A stretch of 18,673 nucleotides of DNA from CAZGSN01 sp964371655 (GCA_964371655.1 CAYJOD010000111.1:1-18673), one strand, 5' to 3'; positions 7,067-15,221 are shown, counted from the stretch's first letter. The notes: generated from the sequence alone by a model not told the origin. Program-made: numbers and translations.

Positions 7067-9370
7067 ATGCATCGACAAGGGCGCCGCTTTCGAAAGCGTG
7101 GGTGGGAATGTGTCTTCGCGGCTCTGGTCGCGACGGTGATTGGCATCGGCGGCTGTGACGGCGACAACGATCCGGCTCCGCAGCCCGTGGCCGACAATAT
7201 CTACAGCTTTGCCAATGGCTGCTTTGCCGTCCAAGACATGAGTCAGGCGCGCTTCCTGACGCGCTCGCCGGCAGATGCGACCTACTCTTTCTCGTCGAAT
7301 CAGCTGGCGGCGGCGACGCCCTTCTTCATGAAACCTTCCGGGCTCGGGACCTACCTGCTCTTCGACGAAGGCCACGGCTACCTCGCGGCCGACGCCGGTG
7401 GGCTGGTGCGCAAGACCACGCTCGTCTCCGACGCCATCAGCCTCGACGATAGCTTCGTCTCTGAAGCCGAATGGGAATTGCAGGAGTCCGGACGCGCTCC
7501 GGGTCGCTATCAGCTGCGCCACCGCAAGAGCGGCCGTTATCTCGCCGGTGCTAACCTGATTGACGGTGCGGACGCCGCCGCCACTCTTGCGCTACAAGCC
7601 CACAGCGGTTGCGCGACCTTCCCCGAGGAAAGCACGCATACCGAGGGCAAGGTTCAAGCGCGGCAATTCGAAGACGGCTCACTGTTTGGCGTTGTCGATG
7701 CACATTCACATATTCTCGCCAACTTCGCCTTCGGTGGCGGCGGCATCTTCCACGGAGCGCCCTTCCATCGTCTCGGGGTGGAGCATGCGCTGCCCAGCTG
7801 CGAGCCGTTCCATGGCGTAGACGGGACGGCCGACCTGTTTGGCTATTCGTTCGACACCAGCGGTACCGAAGCGAACCTGGGATCTCTTCTTAATGGCGTG
7901 ATGACCGGCCGCACACCGGAGTTCAACCACGCCACGGCGGGCTACCCCGAGTTTACCGAGTGGCCGAACGCGGTTTCGCGCTCCACGCACCAAGTGCAGT
8001 ACTATAAGTGGCTGGAGCGTGCCTACCTTGGAGGCTTGCGGCTGGTGGTGCAGCACGCCGTGAGCAACCAGATCATCTGCGACTTCCTCGGCGGTGGCGG
8101 CATCCAGCGCGTGCGCTATTCGTGCAACGACATGGTCGCCGTCGATCGCGAGGTCACGGAAGTCTACGCGATGCAGGACTACATCGATGCGCAGAGCGGT
8201 GGCCCGGGCAAGGGCTGGTTCCGCATCGTCATCAGCCCGGCGCAGGCGCGTTCGGTGATCCGCGACGGCAAGATGGCCGTCGTCCTCGGCATCGAGACGT
8301 CCAATCTCTTCGATTGCTTTCGCACTCCCAACGCGCCGCACCCGCGCTGTACCGAGGCCGACGTGCTGGCGCGACTGAGCGACTACTTCGACCGCGGCGT
8401 GCGCGCGATCTTCCCGGTGCACAAGTACGACAACGGCTTCTCCGCCGGCGACGGCAACAAGGGGTTCATCGAGATCGGCAATTTGCTGCAGACCAGTCAC
8501 TTCTCCAACTTCTCGGCGGAGTGCGATGACAGCGTTCCGACGGTATTCGACCGTGGACCGATGACCTTCCCGGGATTGAACGAGCCGCGCGACGACGATT
8601 TCGCGCCGCCGGCCAACGACTTCAGCACCTTCTTCCTCACCCCCGAAGCGACGCTGCGGCCGCTGCTGCGCCGCCTCCTGGTGTCGCCGGTGCCGGGTGT
8701 CAACAACCACTGCCAACGCGGCGGTCTGACGCGGCTGGGAGAATTCCTGATCGAGCAGCTCATGCGTAAGGGCATGATCGTCGAGCTCGACCACCTGCCG
8801 CGGAAATCGTACCGGCGCGCTTTCGAGATTCTTGCCGCCAATGACTACCCAGGAGCGGGGACCCACGGGCTCGACAACTTCGGCCAGCTCTACGCTCTCG
8901 GGGGGATTTCCACGTCGGGCTTTGCCACGTGCCGCAGCGCCGAGCAGCGCGCTACCGTCGACGACGGGTTCCAGGCGCGCCTGAAGAAGATCCGCGACAA
9001 CGGTGGTTTCCCGGGGCTCGGATTCGGCCTCGACCTCAACGGCTTCGCCGGCGCGCCGGGGCCGCGTTTCGGAGCGAAGAGCTCGTGCGGCACCACACCT
9101 CCGCAGAGCGATCCTTTGACCTATCCGTTCAAGTCGTACGCTGGCGACGTGACCTTCTTCGCCCCGCGCGTCGGTAATCGCAGCATCGACTTCAACGCCG
9201 AAGGCCTGGTGCACATCGGCTTGCTCCCCGATCTCATTGAAGACGTCCGCCGCGACGGTGTCAGCGACAAGGATGTCGAACCGCTGTTCAAGTCGGCCGA
9301 GGGTTATATCCGGATGTGGGAGAAGGCCGAGCGCCGCGGCGCACAGTTGCGTACCGCCGCTGGTAGCTGA
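7067..9370 (+). CDS. lipoprotein with beta-trefoil-like and M19 dipeptidase-like domains
   Basis: A 767-residue exported lipoprotein. The start at 7067 gives a charged leader, a hydrophobic segment and a lipobox I-G-G-C with Cys30; Asp at +2 suggests inner-membrane retention if the proteobacterial rule holds. Residues about 42-190 look like a fascin/ricin-type beta-trefoil (Y-L-L-F, GRYQLRHRKSGRYLAG). The rest matches the amidohydrolase fold of renal-dipeptidase (M19) proteins: DAHSH (211-215), GIETSN with Glu410, HKYDNGF where M19 enzymes have their T-L-T-H-N segment, ELDH with His576 and THG with His600. These correspond in order to the five metal ligands, except that the first motif is HxH instead of HxD. 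The substrate is unknown; many cysteines fit an extracytoplasmic location. A longer frame to 6860 is open but crosses a dispersed repeat. Confidence 0.8.
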   Translation: MHRQGRRFRKRGWECVFAALVATVIGIGGCDGDNDPAPQPVADNIYSFANGCFAVQDMSQARFLTRSPADATYSFSSNQLAAATPFFMKPSGLGTYLLFDEGHGYLAADAGGLVRKTTLVSDAISLDDSFVSEAEWELQESGRAPGRYQLRHRKSGRYLAGANLIDGADAAATLALQAHSGCATFPEESTHTEGKVQARQFEDGSLFGVVDAHSHILANFAFGGGGIFHGAPFHRLGVEHALPSCEPFHGVDGTADLFGYSFDTSGTEANLGSLLNGVMTGRTPEFNHATAGYPEFTEWPNAVSRSTHQVQYYKWLERAYLGGLRLVVQHAVSNQIICDFLGGGGIQRVRYSCNDMVAVDREVTEVYAMQDYIDAQSGGPGKGWFRIVISPAQARSVIRDGKMAVVLGIETSNLFDCFRTPNAPHPRCTEADVLARLSDYFDRGVRAIFPVHKYDNGFSAGDGNKGFIEIGNLLQTSHFSNFSAECDDSVPTVFDRGPMTFPGLNEPRDDDFAPPANDFSTFFLTPEATLRPLLRRLLVSPVPGVNNHCQRGGLTRLGEFLIEQLMRKGMIVELDHLPRKSYRRAFEILAANDYPGAGTHGLDNFGQLYALGGISTSGFATCRSAEQRATVDDGFQARLKKIRDNGGFPGLGFGLDLNGFAGAPGPRFGAKSSCGTTPPQSDPLTYPFKSYAGDVTFFAPRVGNRSIDFNAEGLVHIGLLPDLIEDVRRDGVSDKDVEPLFKSAEGYIRMWEKAERRGAQLRTAAGS

Positions 9371-9400
9371 GCCGGGGCATCTCAACTAGAACCGCCGACC

Positions 9401-9572
9401 GGCTTTGCACATAAATACGTCGTGGGCGCTTTGGAGTGCGGGAGCTTGCTCCCGCTTTTCTGTCACCCCCACGGCTCACGGCGCCGAATCGGACAAAGCG
9501 GTGGCAAGCCACCGCACTCCACAACTTATCGCGTCCACAGATCGTCCCACGGCCGAATTTATGTGCAAAGCC
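9401..9572. repeat. 172-bp nested inverted-repeat element
   Basis: Terminal inverted repeats GGCTTTGCACATAAAT (9401-9416) and its exact complement (9557-9572). Each arm also contains its own small hairpin preceded by GGAGTGC: CGGGAGCTTGCTCCCG on the left, GCGGTGGCTTGCCACCGC on the right (read inverted). It lies between two convergent genes in the 326-bp gap 9371-9696. The rest of the gap includes a fragment CGCTCCCTTACGGTCGCGGC (9663-9682), another common dispersed repeat type, and no gene. Confidence 0.8.
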
Positions 9573-9696
9573 CCGCCGCGCAGCAGCCTGTTGAAGAAGA
9601 TGTCGACGCATCTCCCCGAGTCCCAAGCCGCCAGCCCCAAGTCTCGACGTCCCACGAATCACCGCTCCCTTACGGTCGCGGCTCTGCGATATCCTC

Positions 9697-11628
9697 TCAA
9701 TGCACGGACTGGTACGGGCCGGATATGAGCTCGAAGTTGCATACGACGACGGACGGTTGGCCGTGCGCGTCGGTGGTGAGCGCGCCGTCCGGGGTCATCG
9801 ACAGCAGCAGGTGGTGGCCGACGAGGTTGAGCATGCGCCAGCCACCAGCTCTCAGCTTCCCGTTCAACCGCGAGACGACATCCCGATAGGCCTCTTCCGT
9901 CATCAGCTTGCGCTCGTACGCCGTCTGCGCATCGATGCATAAGCTTACGTCGACTTCCCCGTCCGGGCGTCGTTGCAGCGATCCATCCGCCGCAACGGAA
10001 ACGGCGAACTCGTAGGGCTCGATTCCATCCGCATTGAATCCAGCGGCGTGGAGCCGGCGCTGCACGTTGCTGACCATGCCGTCGTATTCGTCCTTGCTAA
10101 GGAGACCGTCATTATGCGCCTGTTCGAGGTCGGTCACGGCGCATGTCTCGTAACGATGGTCCGCTTGCGGATCGACGCCGCGAAAGTAGCCCCAGATTGT
10201 GTAGTAATCATAGCTCGGGCTGAGAACCGGCTCGGCCACGTGCTCCGGGGTCATGAGGCCGGCATGGGTGAGGAAGCGGCGCTCGTCGCGCAGGTAGGCA
10301 GTCGTACTGGTCTGGTGGCCGGTGCGATAGATCGCGCGCGGGTAAATTGTGAGGACGCCGCTGGCGCGCATTTGTTCCGCGATCGCGGTTTCCTCAAACG
10401 GGCTATTGTAGCCGTGCCCGCGGATGCGCCGGCTGCCGCTGATGAGCGGATCGACCCGCGGCTGCACGCCGACTCGTGAGCGCCGGTACGCGACGTGAAT
10501 GCCGTCGCGTGTGCGCGTATGGTAGACCTCGCTGGTCAACGACAGCCGCGCGCGCGGGGTGCGCCGCCAGCGATCCGGCAAGAAGTAGTCGAAGAGCTCG
10601 GGATCGGCGCCGACGACCCAGAGCTTGCCGCCGTCGGGTGTGGTCCCGAAAACGTAGCCCACACCCAAGATCGTCGTGTGCTTCAGATGCGAGGGCAGCT
10701 CCGCCGGCGCTTCCAGCCGGCTCTCCGCGGGATGGTTTTCGAGCCGGCGGCTCTCGAGCCGATGGCTCTGCAGCTGCCAGTACTTGTCGCGCTGCGCGGC
10801 TTTGAATCGGCTCTGATACTCCGCGGTGCGCTGCAACAGCTCAAAATCCACCAGCCCGTACACGATCCGACTGCCACGCCGGCGCATGATTTTGTGGTCG
10901 CGGCGACGGGTGCGCAGAATGAAGTGCCGCGGCTTGTTGTCGAGGACGCGGAATCCCTTGGTGTGCAATTCATCCACCGCGAGCGCGGTGAGACGGCTGC
11001 AATCCTGTTCGTCGATGGCGCCGGCGCGCAGCGCCTCCTCGGCGTCGTCTCCCTTGATCCAGCTATAGAGCACGACGTAGATGCGCTTGATATCGAGCTC
11101 GATGGCTTTGGGGACATTGCTCTGGTCCTGCGCCAGCAGATGCCAGTCGACGTGAAAGCGGCTCTGACAACGGCCTAGCTCCCATAGCTCGAACTCCGCG
11201 GCGGGTGCGTAGATGGCGAGCGGGCGCTGGGTGAGCAGGCGGACGTCCTTGGGGCCGTACGCACCGCGGCGCAACTCCATCACCAGACCAAATTCCTCCA
11301 TGGGACTGTTGAAGCGAGCGTTGGCAATGACGTCCGCAGGCACGTTGTCGGGAAACGTGGTGGCGACCTCGAGCGGCACTTCGCGGGCGACGCGCGAGAA
11401 CTTGACGACGATGTCGAGGCTTCTGCCGTGCACCGGGCGAGTCGACACGTGGTAAACATGGCCGGTCCCGGGTAGCCTGTTGCCCTGGGTCGCAAACCAC
11501 TCGCCGCTGTACCAGTTGCTCGGCAGCAACTGCGGCAGGAATGGCCAGCCGTAGCGCGTCACGTACATGTCACCGCCTTCCGGTGGCTGCACGTGACCGT
11601 AATCCACCCCGAAAGCTTGCACGAGCAT
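9697..11628 (-). CDS. unrecognised protein, divergent kinase-like fold with repeated modules
   Basis: A 643-residue soluble protein I cannot name. Several features in order resemble a degenerate protein-kinase fold: IVVKFS with Lys76 (beta-3 lysine), MEEF (110-113, helix C Glu), YVVLYSWIKGDD (184-195, hinge), VLDNKPRHFIL (228-238, catalytic loop) and LVDFELL (259-265, DFG-like). Parts recur: NSPMEE at 107-112 and NSPFEE at 408-413, each followed by an R-P/P-R-A-I-Y segment, and three copies of an 'EALRAG..L..GF..D..P.HF' module at about 198-268, 502-570 and 568-635. The frame is open to a GTG at 11853, which would overlap the malic enzyme, but a hairpin at 11710-11732 lies in that extension; ATG at 11628 is preferred. 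The kinase reading is inference only. Confidence 0.75.
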   Translation of the reverse strand: MLVQAFGVDYGHVQPPEGGDMYVTRYGWPFLPQLLPSNWYSGEWFATQGNRLPGTGHVYHVSTRPVHGRSLDIVVKFSRVAREVPLEVATTFPDNVPADVIANARFNSPMEEFGLVMELRRGAYGPKDVRLLTQRPLAIYAPAAEFELWELGRCQSRFHVDWHLLAQDQSNVPKAIELDIKRIYVVLYSWIKGDDAEEALRAGAIDEQDCSRLTALAVDELHTKGFRVLDNKPRHFILRTRRRDHKIMRRRGSRIVYGLVDFELLQRTAEYQSRFKAAQRDKYWQLQSHRLESRRLENHPAESRLEAPAELPSHLKHTTILGVGYVFGTTPDGGKLWVVGADPELFDYFLPDRWRRTPRARLSLTSEVYHTRTRDGIHVAYRRSRVGVQPRVDPLISGSRRIRGHGYNSPFEETAIAEQMRASGVLTIYPRAIYRTGHQTSTTAYLRDERRFLTHAGLMTPEHVAEPVLSPSYDYYTIWGYFRGVDPQADHRYETCAVTDLEQAHNDGLLSKDEYDGMVSNVQRRLHAAGFNADGIEPYEFAVSVAADGSLQRRPDGEVDVSLCIDAQTAYERKLMTEEAYRDVVSRLNGKLRAGGWRMLNLVGHHLLLSMTPDGALTTDAHGQPSVVVCNFELISGPYQSVH

Positions 11629-11709
11629 ATCCGGCGGCAGGCGATCGAAGCGAGTTGAACAGGCCAACGCCAGACCCGCATCGGCGGCGGGCCTGGCGGC
11701 ACCCAGGTC

Positions 11710-11732
11710 GATCCCACGCCCCTCGTGGGATC
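11710..11732 (-). terminator. hairpin after the malic enzyme gene
   Basis: A 9-bp perfect stem (GATCCCACG / CGTGGGATC) with a 5-nt loop, 72 nt past the malic enzyme stop and before the preferred start of the next gene. There is no T run on the minus strand, so it may attenuate or protect the 3' end instead of terminating. Its presence argues against the longer start of the downstream gene. Confidence 0.4.
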
Positions 11733-11803
11733 GGAGCTCCGTAGCGTTAGCCTCGTTGCGGTCGGCGATCGTTGCGGTCAACGCCGCCGCCTCGCGGCCG
11801 CTC

Positions 11804-13168
11804 TCAGAGCCGTGCGTGTTGGACACGACCGGCTCGCACCCGGCGCGGTGCACGGCCCACGGCGCCTACCGCGCGTTGCTCTGGAGCAATGAGTCGCTCG
11901 AGGCCGTCGCGGTACTCGTCCCAGTCCTCCACGGCACGGCGCGCGACGCCAGTGTCCACCGCCGCCTTGGCCACGGCCACCGCTTCCCAGGTGAGCACGC
12001 GCGGGTCGAACGGCTTTGGGATCAGATACTCGGGCCCGAAACGCATCCCTTCGATTTGGTACGCCTGCAGGACCGAGTCCGGTACGTCTTCCTTGGCCAG
12101 TCCGGCGAGCGCCTTGGCGGCGCTTACCTTCATCGTCTCGTTGATGGCCCGCGCCCGAACGTCGAGCGCGCCGCGGAAGATCGACGGGAAGCCGAGGACG
12201 TTGTTCACCTGGTTCGGATAGTCGCTGCGACCGGTGGCCATGATCACATCCGAGCGCGCCGCGCGCGCTTCTTCGAAGGTAATCTCGGGGTCGGGGTTGG
12301 CCATGGCGAACACGATCGGCCGCGGCGCCATCGCGCGCACCATGGCTCCGGTGACGACGTTGGCGACGCTGACGCCGACGAACACGTCGGCGTCGACAAA
12401 GGCATCGGCGAGGGTGCGCGCCTTCGTGTCCTGGAGGAAGTAGGCCTTGTACGGGTTGTATTTCGGATGACTGGGATCGAGGTCTTCGCGGCCGCGGTAG
12501 ATCACGCCGCGGGTGTCGCAGAGCAGGACGTTCTCATGCCGCACGCCCAGCTGCTCGTAGAACTTTGCGCAGGCAATGCCGGCGGCGCCGGCGCCGTTGA
12601 ACACCACGCGGATGGTGGAGATGTCCTTACCGGTTAGCTCGAGCGCGTTGAGCAGCGCCGCGCCGGAGATCACCGCCGTCCCGTGCTGGTCGTCGTGGAA
12701 CACGGGAATGTCGAGCCGCTTCTTGGCTTCCTCCTCGATGTGGAAACACTCAGGGGCGCGAATGTCCTCCAGGTTGATGCCACCGAAAGTCGGTGCCAGC
12801 ACCTCGCAAATGCGGATGATTTCTTCGGGATCGTTCGTCTGCAGCTCGAGGTCGAAGGCATCGACCGCCGCAAAGCGCTTGAACAGGACGCTCTTGCCCT
12901 CCATCACCGGCTTGCCCGCGAGCGGGCCAATGTTCCCGAGGCCGAGCACCGCGGTTCCGTTGCTGATCACCGCGACGAGATTGCCCTTGTTCGTATACTC
13001 GTACGCTTCGGCCGGGTCGTCGGCGATCCGCAAGCACGGCACCGCGACCCCGGGCGTGTACGCCAGCGACAGATCGTGCTGCGTAGCGCAGGGTTTGGTC
13101 GATGCCACCGAGGTCTTCCCAGGTCGCGGTAGGCGGTGGAAATCGAGCGCTTCCTGATCATAAGCCAT
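11804..13168 (-). CDS. malic enzyme (oxaloacetate-decarboxylating), short form
   Basis: Converts malate and NAD(P)+ to pyruvate, CO2 and NAD(P)H. It is 454 residues long, the malic part only: the C-terminal phosphotransacetylase-like domain of MaeB-type proteins is absent. Seen motifs are SLAYTPGVA with Tyr37, EGKSVLFK (90-97) with the catalytic Lys, LEDIRAPE (133-140) with the metal-binding acidic pair, FHDDQHGTA (157-165) and the nucleotide-binding NGAGAAG (191-197). The start at 13168 is fixed by AAGGAG 7 nt upstream; the open frame reaches 13303 but the extra residues are not family-like. The last 25 or so residues are Arg/Ala-rich and unusual. A sigma-54 promoter lies upstream, with a sigma-54 activator gene next door. 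NADP against NAD preference cannot be decided. Confidence 0.94.
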   Translation of the reverse strand: MAYDQEALDFHRLPRPGKTSVASTKPCATQHDLSLAYTPGVAVPCLRIADDPAEAYEYTNKGNLVAVISNGTAVLGLGNIGPLAGKPVMEGKSVLFKRFAAVDAFDLELQTNDPEEIIRICEVLAPTFGGINLEDIRAPECFHIEEEAKKRLDIPVFHDDQHGTAVISGAALLNALELTGKDISTIRVVFNGAGAAGIACAKFYEQLGVRHENVLLCDTRGVIYRGREDLDPSHPKYNPYKAYFLQDTKARTLADAFVDADVFVGVSVANVVTGAMVRAMAPRPIVFAMANPDPEITFEEARAARSDVIMATGRSDYPNQVNNVLGFPSIFRGALDVRARAINETMKVSAAKALAGLAKEDVPDSVLQAYQIEGMRFGPEYLIPKPFDPRVLTWEAVAVAKAAVDTGVARRAVEDWDEYRDGLERLIAPEQRAVGAVGRAPRRVRAGRVQHARL

Positions 13169-13175
13169 GGATAAA

Positions 13176-13181
13176 CTCCTT
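13176..13181 (-). promoter_or_regulatory. ribosome binding site of the malic enzyme gene
   Basis: AAGGAG on the minus strand, 7 nt before the ATG at 13168. It selects this start over the upstream in-frame codon at 13303. Confidence 0.8.
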
Positions 13182-13297
13182 CTTCTCCGCGCCCGCGGAG
13201 CTGGGTGAAAAGCGACTTCGGCTCGCAAGGCCAAGGCATAGAACGGGTCCGGTGGAAACATCGCTGCACCTGTGCACTGCTTCCGTGCCTCGCCGTT

Positions 13298-13315
13298 GTG
13301 CAACGAACGTGCCTC
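13298..13315 (-). promoter_or_regulatory. sigma-54 (-24/-12) promoter of the malic enzyme gene
   Basis: The minus strand reads AGGCACGTTCGTTGCAC, matching the consensus TGGCACG-N4-TTGCA at all positions but the first, with the required GG-N10-GC spacing. It would start transcription near 13288, giving a leader of about 120 nt before the malic enzyme. The next gene upstream on the same strand is a sigma-54 activator, which makes the match more credible than a chance hit. Confidence 0.75.
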
Positions 13316-13325
13316 AGCGCAGGTC

Positions 13326-13427
13326 TGACGGAATCTCTCTAATCGTCGAGTCGAATGGAGATTGCAGCTGCTACTGCTTTCATTCCGGCGGAATCAGCAG
13401 TCATGTGGCGGGTACGATGACGGAATC
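13326..13427. promoter_or_regulatory. possible enhancer sites upstream of the sigma-54 promoter
   Basis: The decamer TGACGGAATC occurs twice in direct orientation, at 13326-13335 and 13418-13427, about 20 and 110 bp upstream of the promoter. Between them lies a palindrome ATTCCGGCGGAAT (13382-13394). These are candidate sites for the neighbouring activator; assignment is inferred from position only. The remainder of the 315-bp gap 13169-13483 holds no gene. Confidence 0.4.
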
Positions 13428-13483
13428 CGGCTAAATCCGCACTATCGCGGCGGCCACGGCAGGTAATAGCTGCCGATTCAGCA

Positions 13484-14530
13484 CTAAAGCGCTGTGCCGT
13501 GGCGAGGCAGACGGTACTTCTTGACCTTGGCGTGGAGGGTGCGCACGCCGATCCCCAGTGCTTGCGCCGCCGAAGTCTTGGTGGGGTAGCTCTGCAGGTA
13601 GCGCAGGAAGACCTCGCGTTCGATGTCGGCCATTGTCATGCCGACGCGAATCGTGAACTCCAGAGGTGATGTCGCCGAGCGGATGTTGGCAGGGAGGTCG
13701 CGCAGATCGATGACCTCACGGTTGGCCATCAGCGCCATGCTCTCGACGACGTTCTTGAGCTCGCGCACGTTGCCCGGCCACACGTAACTCATGAGCCGTG
13801 AGATCGCGGGCTCGGAGAACCTCGCCGCCTTGACGCCGTGATCGCCGACTTGATGCAGGAACTGGCGCGCCAGCGCGGGAACATCCTCGCGCCGCTCACG
13901 CAACGGTGGGATGGAGATCGTGATCACCTTGAGGCGGTAGTACAGGTCGTCGCGAAAGCGCCGCGCCGCGACCTCAGCCTCGAGGTCGACGTTGGTTGCG
14001 GCAAGAATGCGCAGGTCGACGTTGACCCTCTTGGTGCCGCCCAGGCGGCGAAACGCCCGGCGCTCGAGCACCCGCAATAGTTTGGCCTGGACGCTCAGGC
14101 TCATCTCGTTGATCTCGTCGAGCAGCAGGGTTCCACCATCGGCGACTTCAAGCATGCCGATCTTGCGCTCGTTGGCGCTGGTGAAGGCACCACGCTCGTG
14201 GCCGAAGAGCTCGTTCTCGAGAATCTCACCCGAGAGCGCGGCACAGTTGACCGGCACGAACTCGCGCTTGTGTCGCGGGCTCAACTGGTGCAGGGCGCGC
14301 GCGATCACTTCCTTGCCCGAGCCGCTCTCGCCGAGCAGCAGCACACTGGCGTCGAAGGGCGCGATGCGCTGCACCGTCGCCATGATGTTCCTCATGGCGG
14401 CGGACTCGCTCACGATCTCCTCCACGCTCGCGAACGTGCGCAACGGCGCCGTCGCCACGGCAGTCGGTCGCTTCACCGCGTCAGGATTCTCCGCTGCGTT
14501 CGGAGTATCGTCGGCCCTATCGAATTTCAT
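13484..14530 (-). CDS. sigma-54-dependent transcriptional activator without sensor domain
   Basis: AAA+ activator of 348 residues that would remodel sigma-54 RNA polymerase. Walker A is GESGSGKE (67-74), the sigma-54 contact loop is GAFTSA (114-119) in place of the usual GAFTGA, Walker B is GTLLLDEI (133-140), and LRERREDVP and YVWPGNVRELKN follow. The C-terminus is a Fis-type helix-turn-helix (TSAAQALGIGVRTLHAK). Only about 38 residues precede the AAA+ domain, too few for a receiver, GAF, PAS or CARF domain, so its activity must be controlled by level or by a partner. The start at 14530 has AAGGGA 8 nt upstream; a GTG at 14626 is possible but has no ribosome site. Its likely target is the malic enzyme promoter at 13298-13315. 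Confidence 0.92.
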   Translation of the reverse strand: MKFDRADDTPNAAENPDAVKRPTAVATAPLRTFASVEEIVSESAAMRNIMATVQRIAPFDASVLLLGESGSGKEVIARALHQLSPRHKREFVPVNCAALSGEILENELFGHERGAFTSANERKIGMLEVADGGTLLLDEINEMSLSVQAKLLRVLERRAFRRLGGTKRVNVDLRILAATNVDLEAEVAARRFRDDLYYRLKVITISIPPLRERREDVPALARQFLHQVGDHGVKAARFSEPAISRLMSYVWPGNVRELKNVVESMALMANREVIDLRDLPANIRSATSPLEFTIRVGMTMADIEREVFLRYLQSYPTKTSAAQALGIGVRTLHAKVKKYRLPRHGTAL

Positions 14531-14538
14531 CGCTTCGA

Positions 14539-14544
14539 TCCCTT
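14539..14544 (-). promoter_or_regulatory. ribosome binding site of the sigma-54 activator
   Basis: AAGGGA on the minus strand, 8 nt before the ATG at 14530. It is the reason for choosing this start over the GTG at 14626. Confidence 0.6.
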
Positions 14545-14692
14545 CGTTCACGTCGGTACCGACGGAAAACGTCGCTTCGATACCGGGGACCACCCGCTGT
14601 TCGCAGTCGAAGGCGATCCGCGACACGTTATCGCGGAGGGTAACGTTGAGGGCAAGACGGGTAGCGCCGGGGATTGGGGTCAGAGGATTCTA

Positions 14693-14759
14693 TGTGGCTT
14701 GGGGCTGGGGACTGGGGGTTGGGGAGATCGAGTTCCCGAGCCCCCAGCCCCAAGCCACA
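14693..14759. repeat. 67-bp palindromic element with 18-bp perfect arms
   Basis: TGTGGCTTGGGGCTGGGG (14693-14710) and its exact complement (14742-14759). Single arms of the same family (GTGGCTTGGGGCT) recur near 17978-17990 and 18591-18603. It lies in the 256-bp gap between archease and the sigma-54 activator and could form a stem in that transcript. No gene is visible in the gap. Confidence 0.8.
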
Positions 14760-14786
14760 GGCCCCGAGAGCGCACGGCGCGCATCT

Positions 14787-15218
14787 CTAGACGTCGAGGA
14801 CCACGGTTGCTTCGTAGCCCTCTTCAATGCGGCGAACCTGCAGCCGGTGCAGGGTGACCGCCTTCACGTCGCCGGCGAGCGCGTGTCGCGTCGGGTCGAT
14901 CGCTTCGCCTTCCAAGGTCGCGTCGACAACCCAACGCTCACCGTCTCGGTGCACGTGCACGGTGCGGGCGCGCAGGAGCTCACGGTGCGCGTCCTTGTGG
15001 TACACCAACTCCTCGAGGAAGCGCAGCAAGGCGAGGTCGAGAGCTTCGGCGTCGACCCGAACTTCATGTTGCACGCGCGCCTGCAATCCTTCCGGGTTCG
15101 CCAGCATCGCACTCAGGGTGGCATCGGCCGCGGCTTGAAAGCAGTCGTCCAATGTCGCGCCGGTCGCCACAAAGCCAACGTCAGCCGTAGGCGCGTCTTC
15201 TATGAACTGGAAAGCCAT
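14787..15218 (-). CDS. archease, activator of RtcB
   Basis: A 143-residue cytosolic protein that helps RtcB become guanylated and turn over. It has family features in place: TADVGFVATG (11-20), the helix DCFQAAADATLSAML, LLRFLEELVYHKDA in the middle, and the C-terminal GDVKAVTLH followed by EGYEATVVLDV, with the conserved terminal Asp. The usual EHTAD near the N-terminus reads DAPTAD here, so the His is replaced by Pro. It is encoded 39 bp downstream of rtcB on the same strand, the standard pairing and further support. The gap between the two genes consists almost wholly of a short dispersed repeat, and no ribosome binding site is visible. Confidence 0.92.
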   Translation of the reverse strand: MAFQFIEDAPTADVGFVATGATLDDCFQAAADATLSAMLANPEGLQARVQHEVRVDAEALDLALLRFLEELVYHKDAHRELLRARTVHVHRDGERWVVDATLEGEAIDPTRHALAGDVKAVTLHRLQVRRIEEGYEATVVLDV

Positions 15219-15221
15219 CCA

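Noticed and set aside
7706..9385. A 559-codon minus-strand open frame over the lipoprotein gene
   Set aside because: Antisense shadow of a gene with a lipobox and ordered metal-ligand motifs; the translation is charged and repetitive with no family features.
13484..14530. The sigma-54 activator as RtcR, the regulator of rtcB
   Set aside because: RtcR carries a CARF domain before the AAA+ domain; this protein has only about 38 residues there, and the good sigma-54 promoter lies before the malic enzyme.
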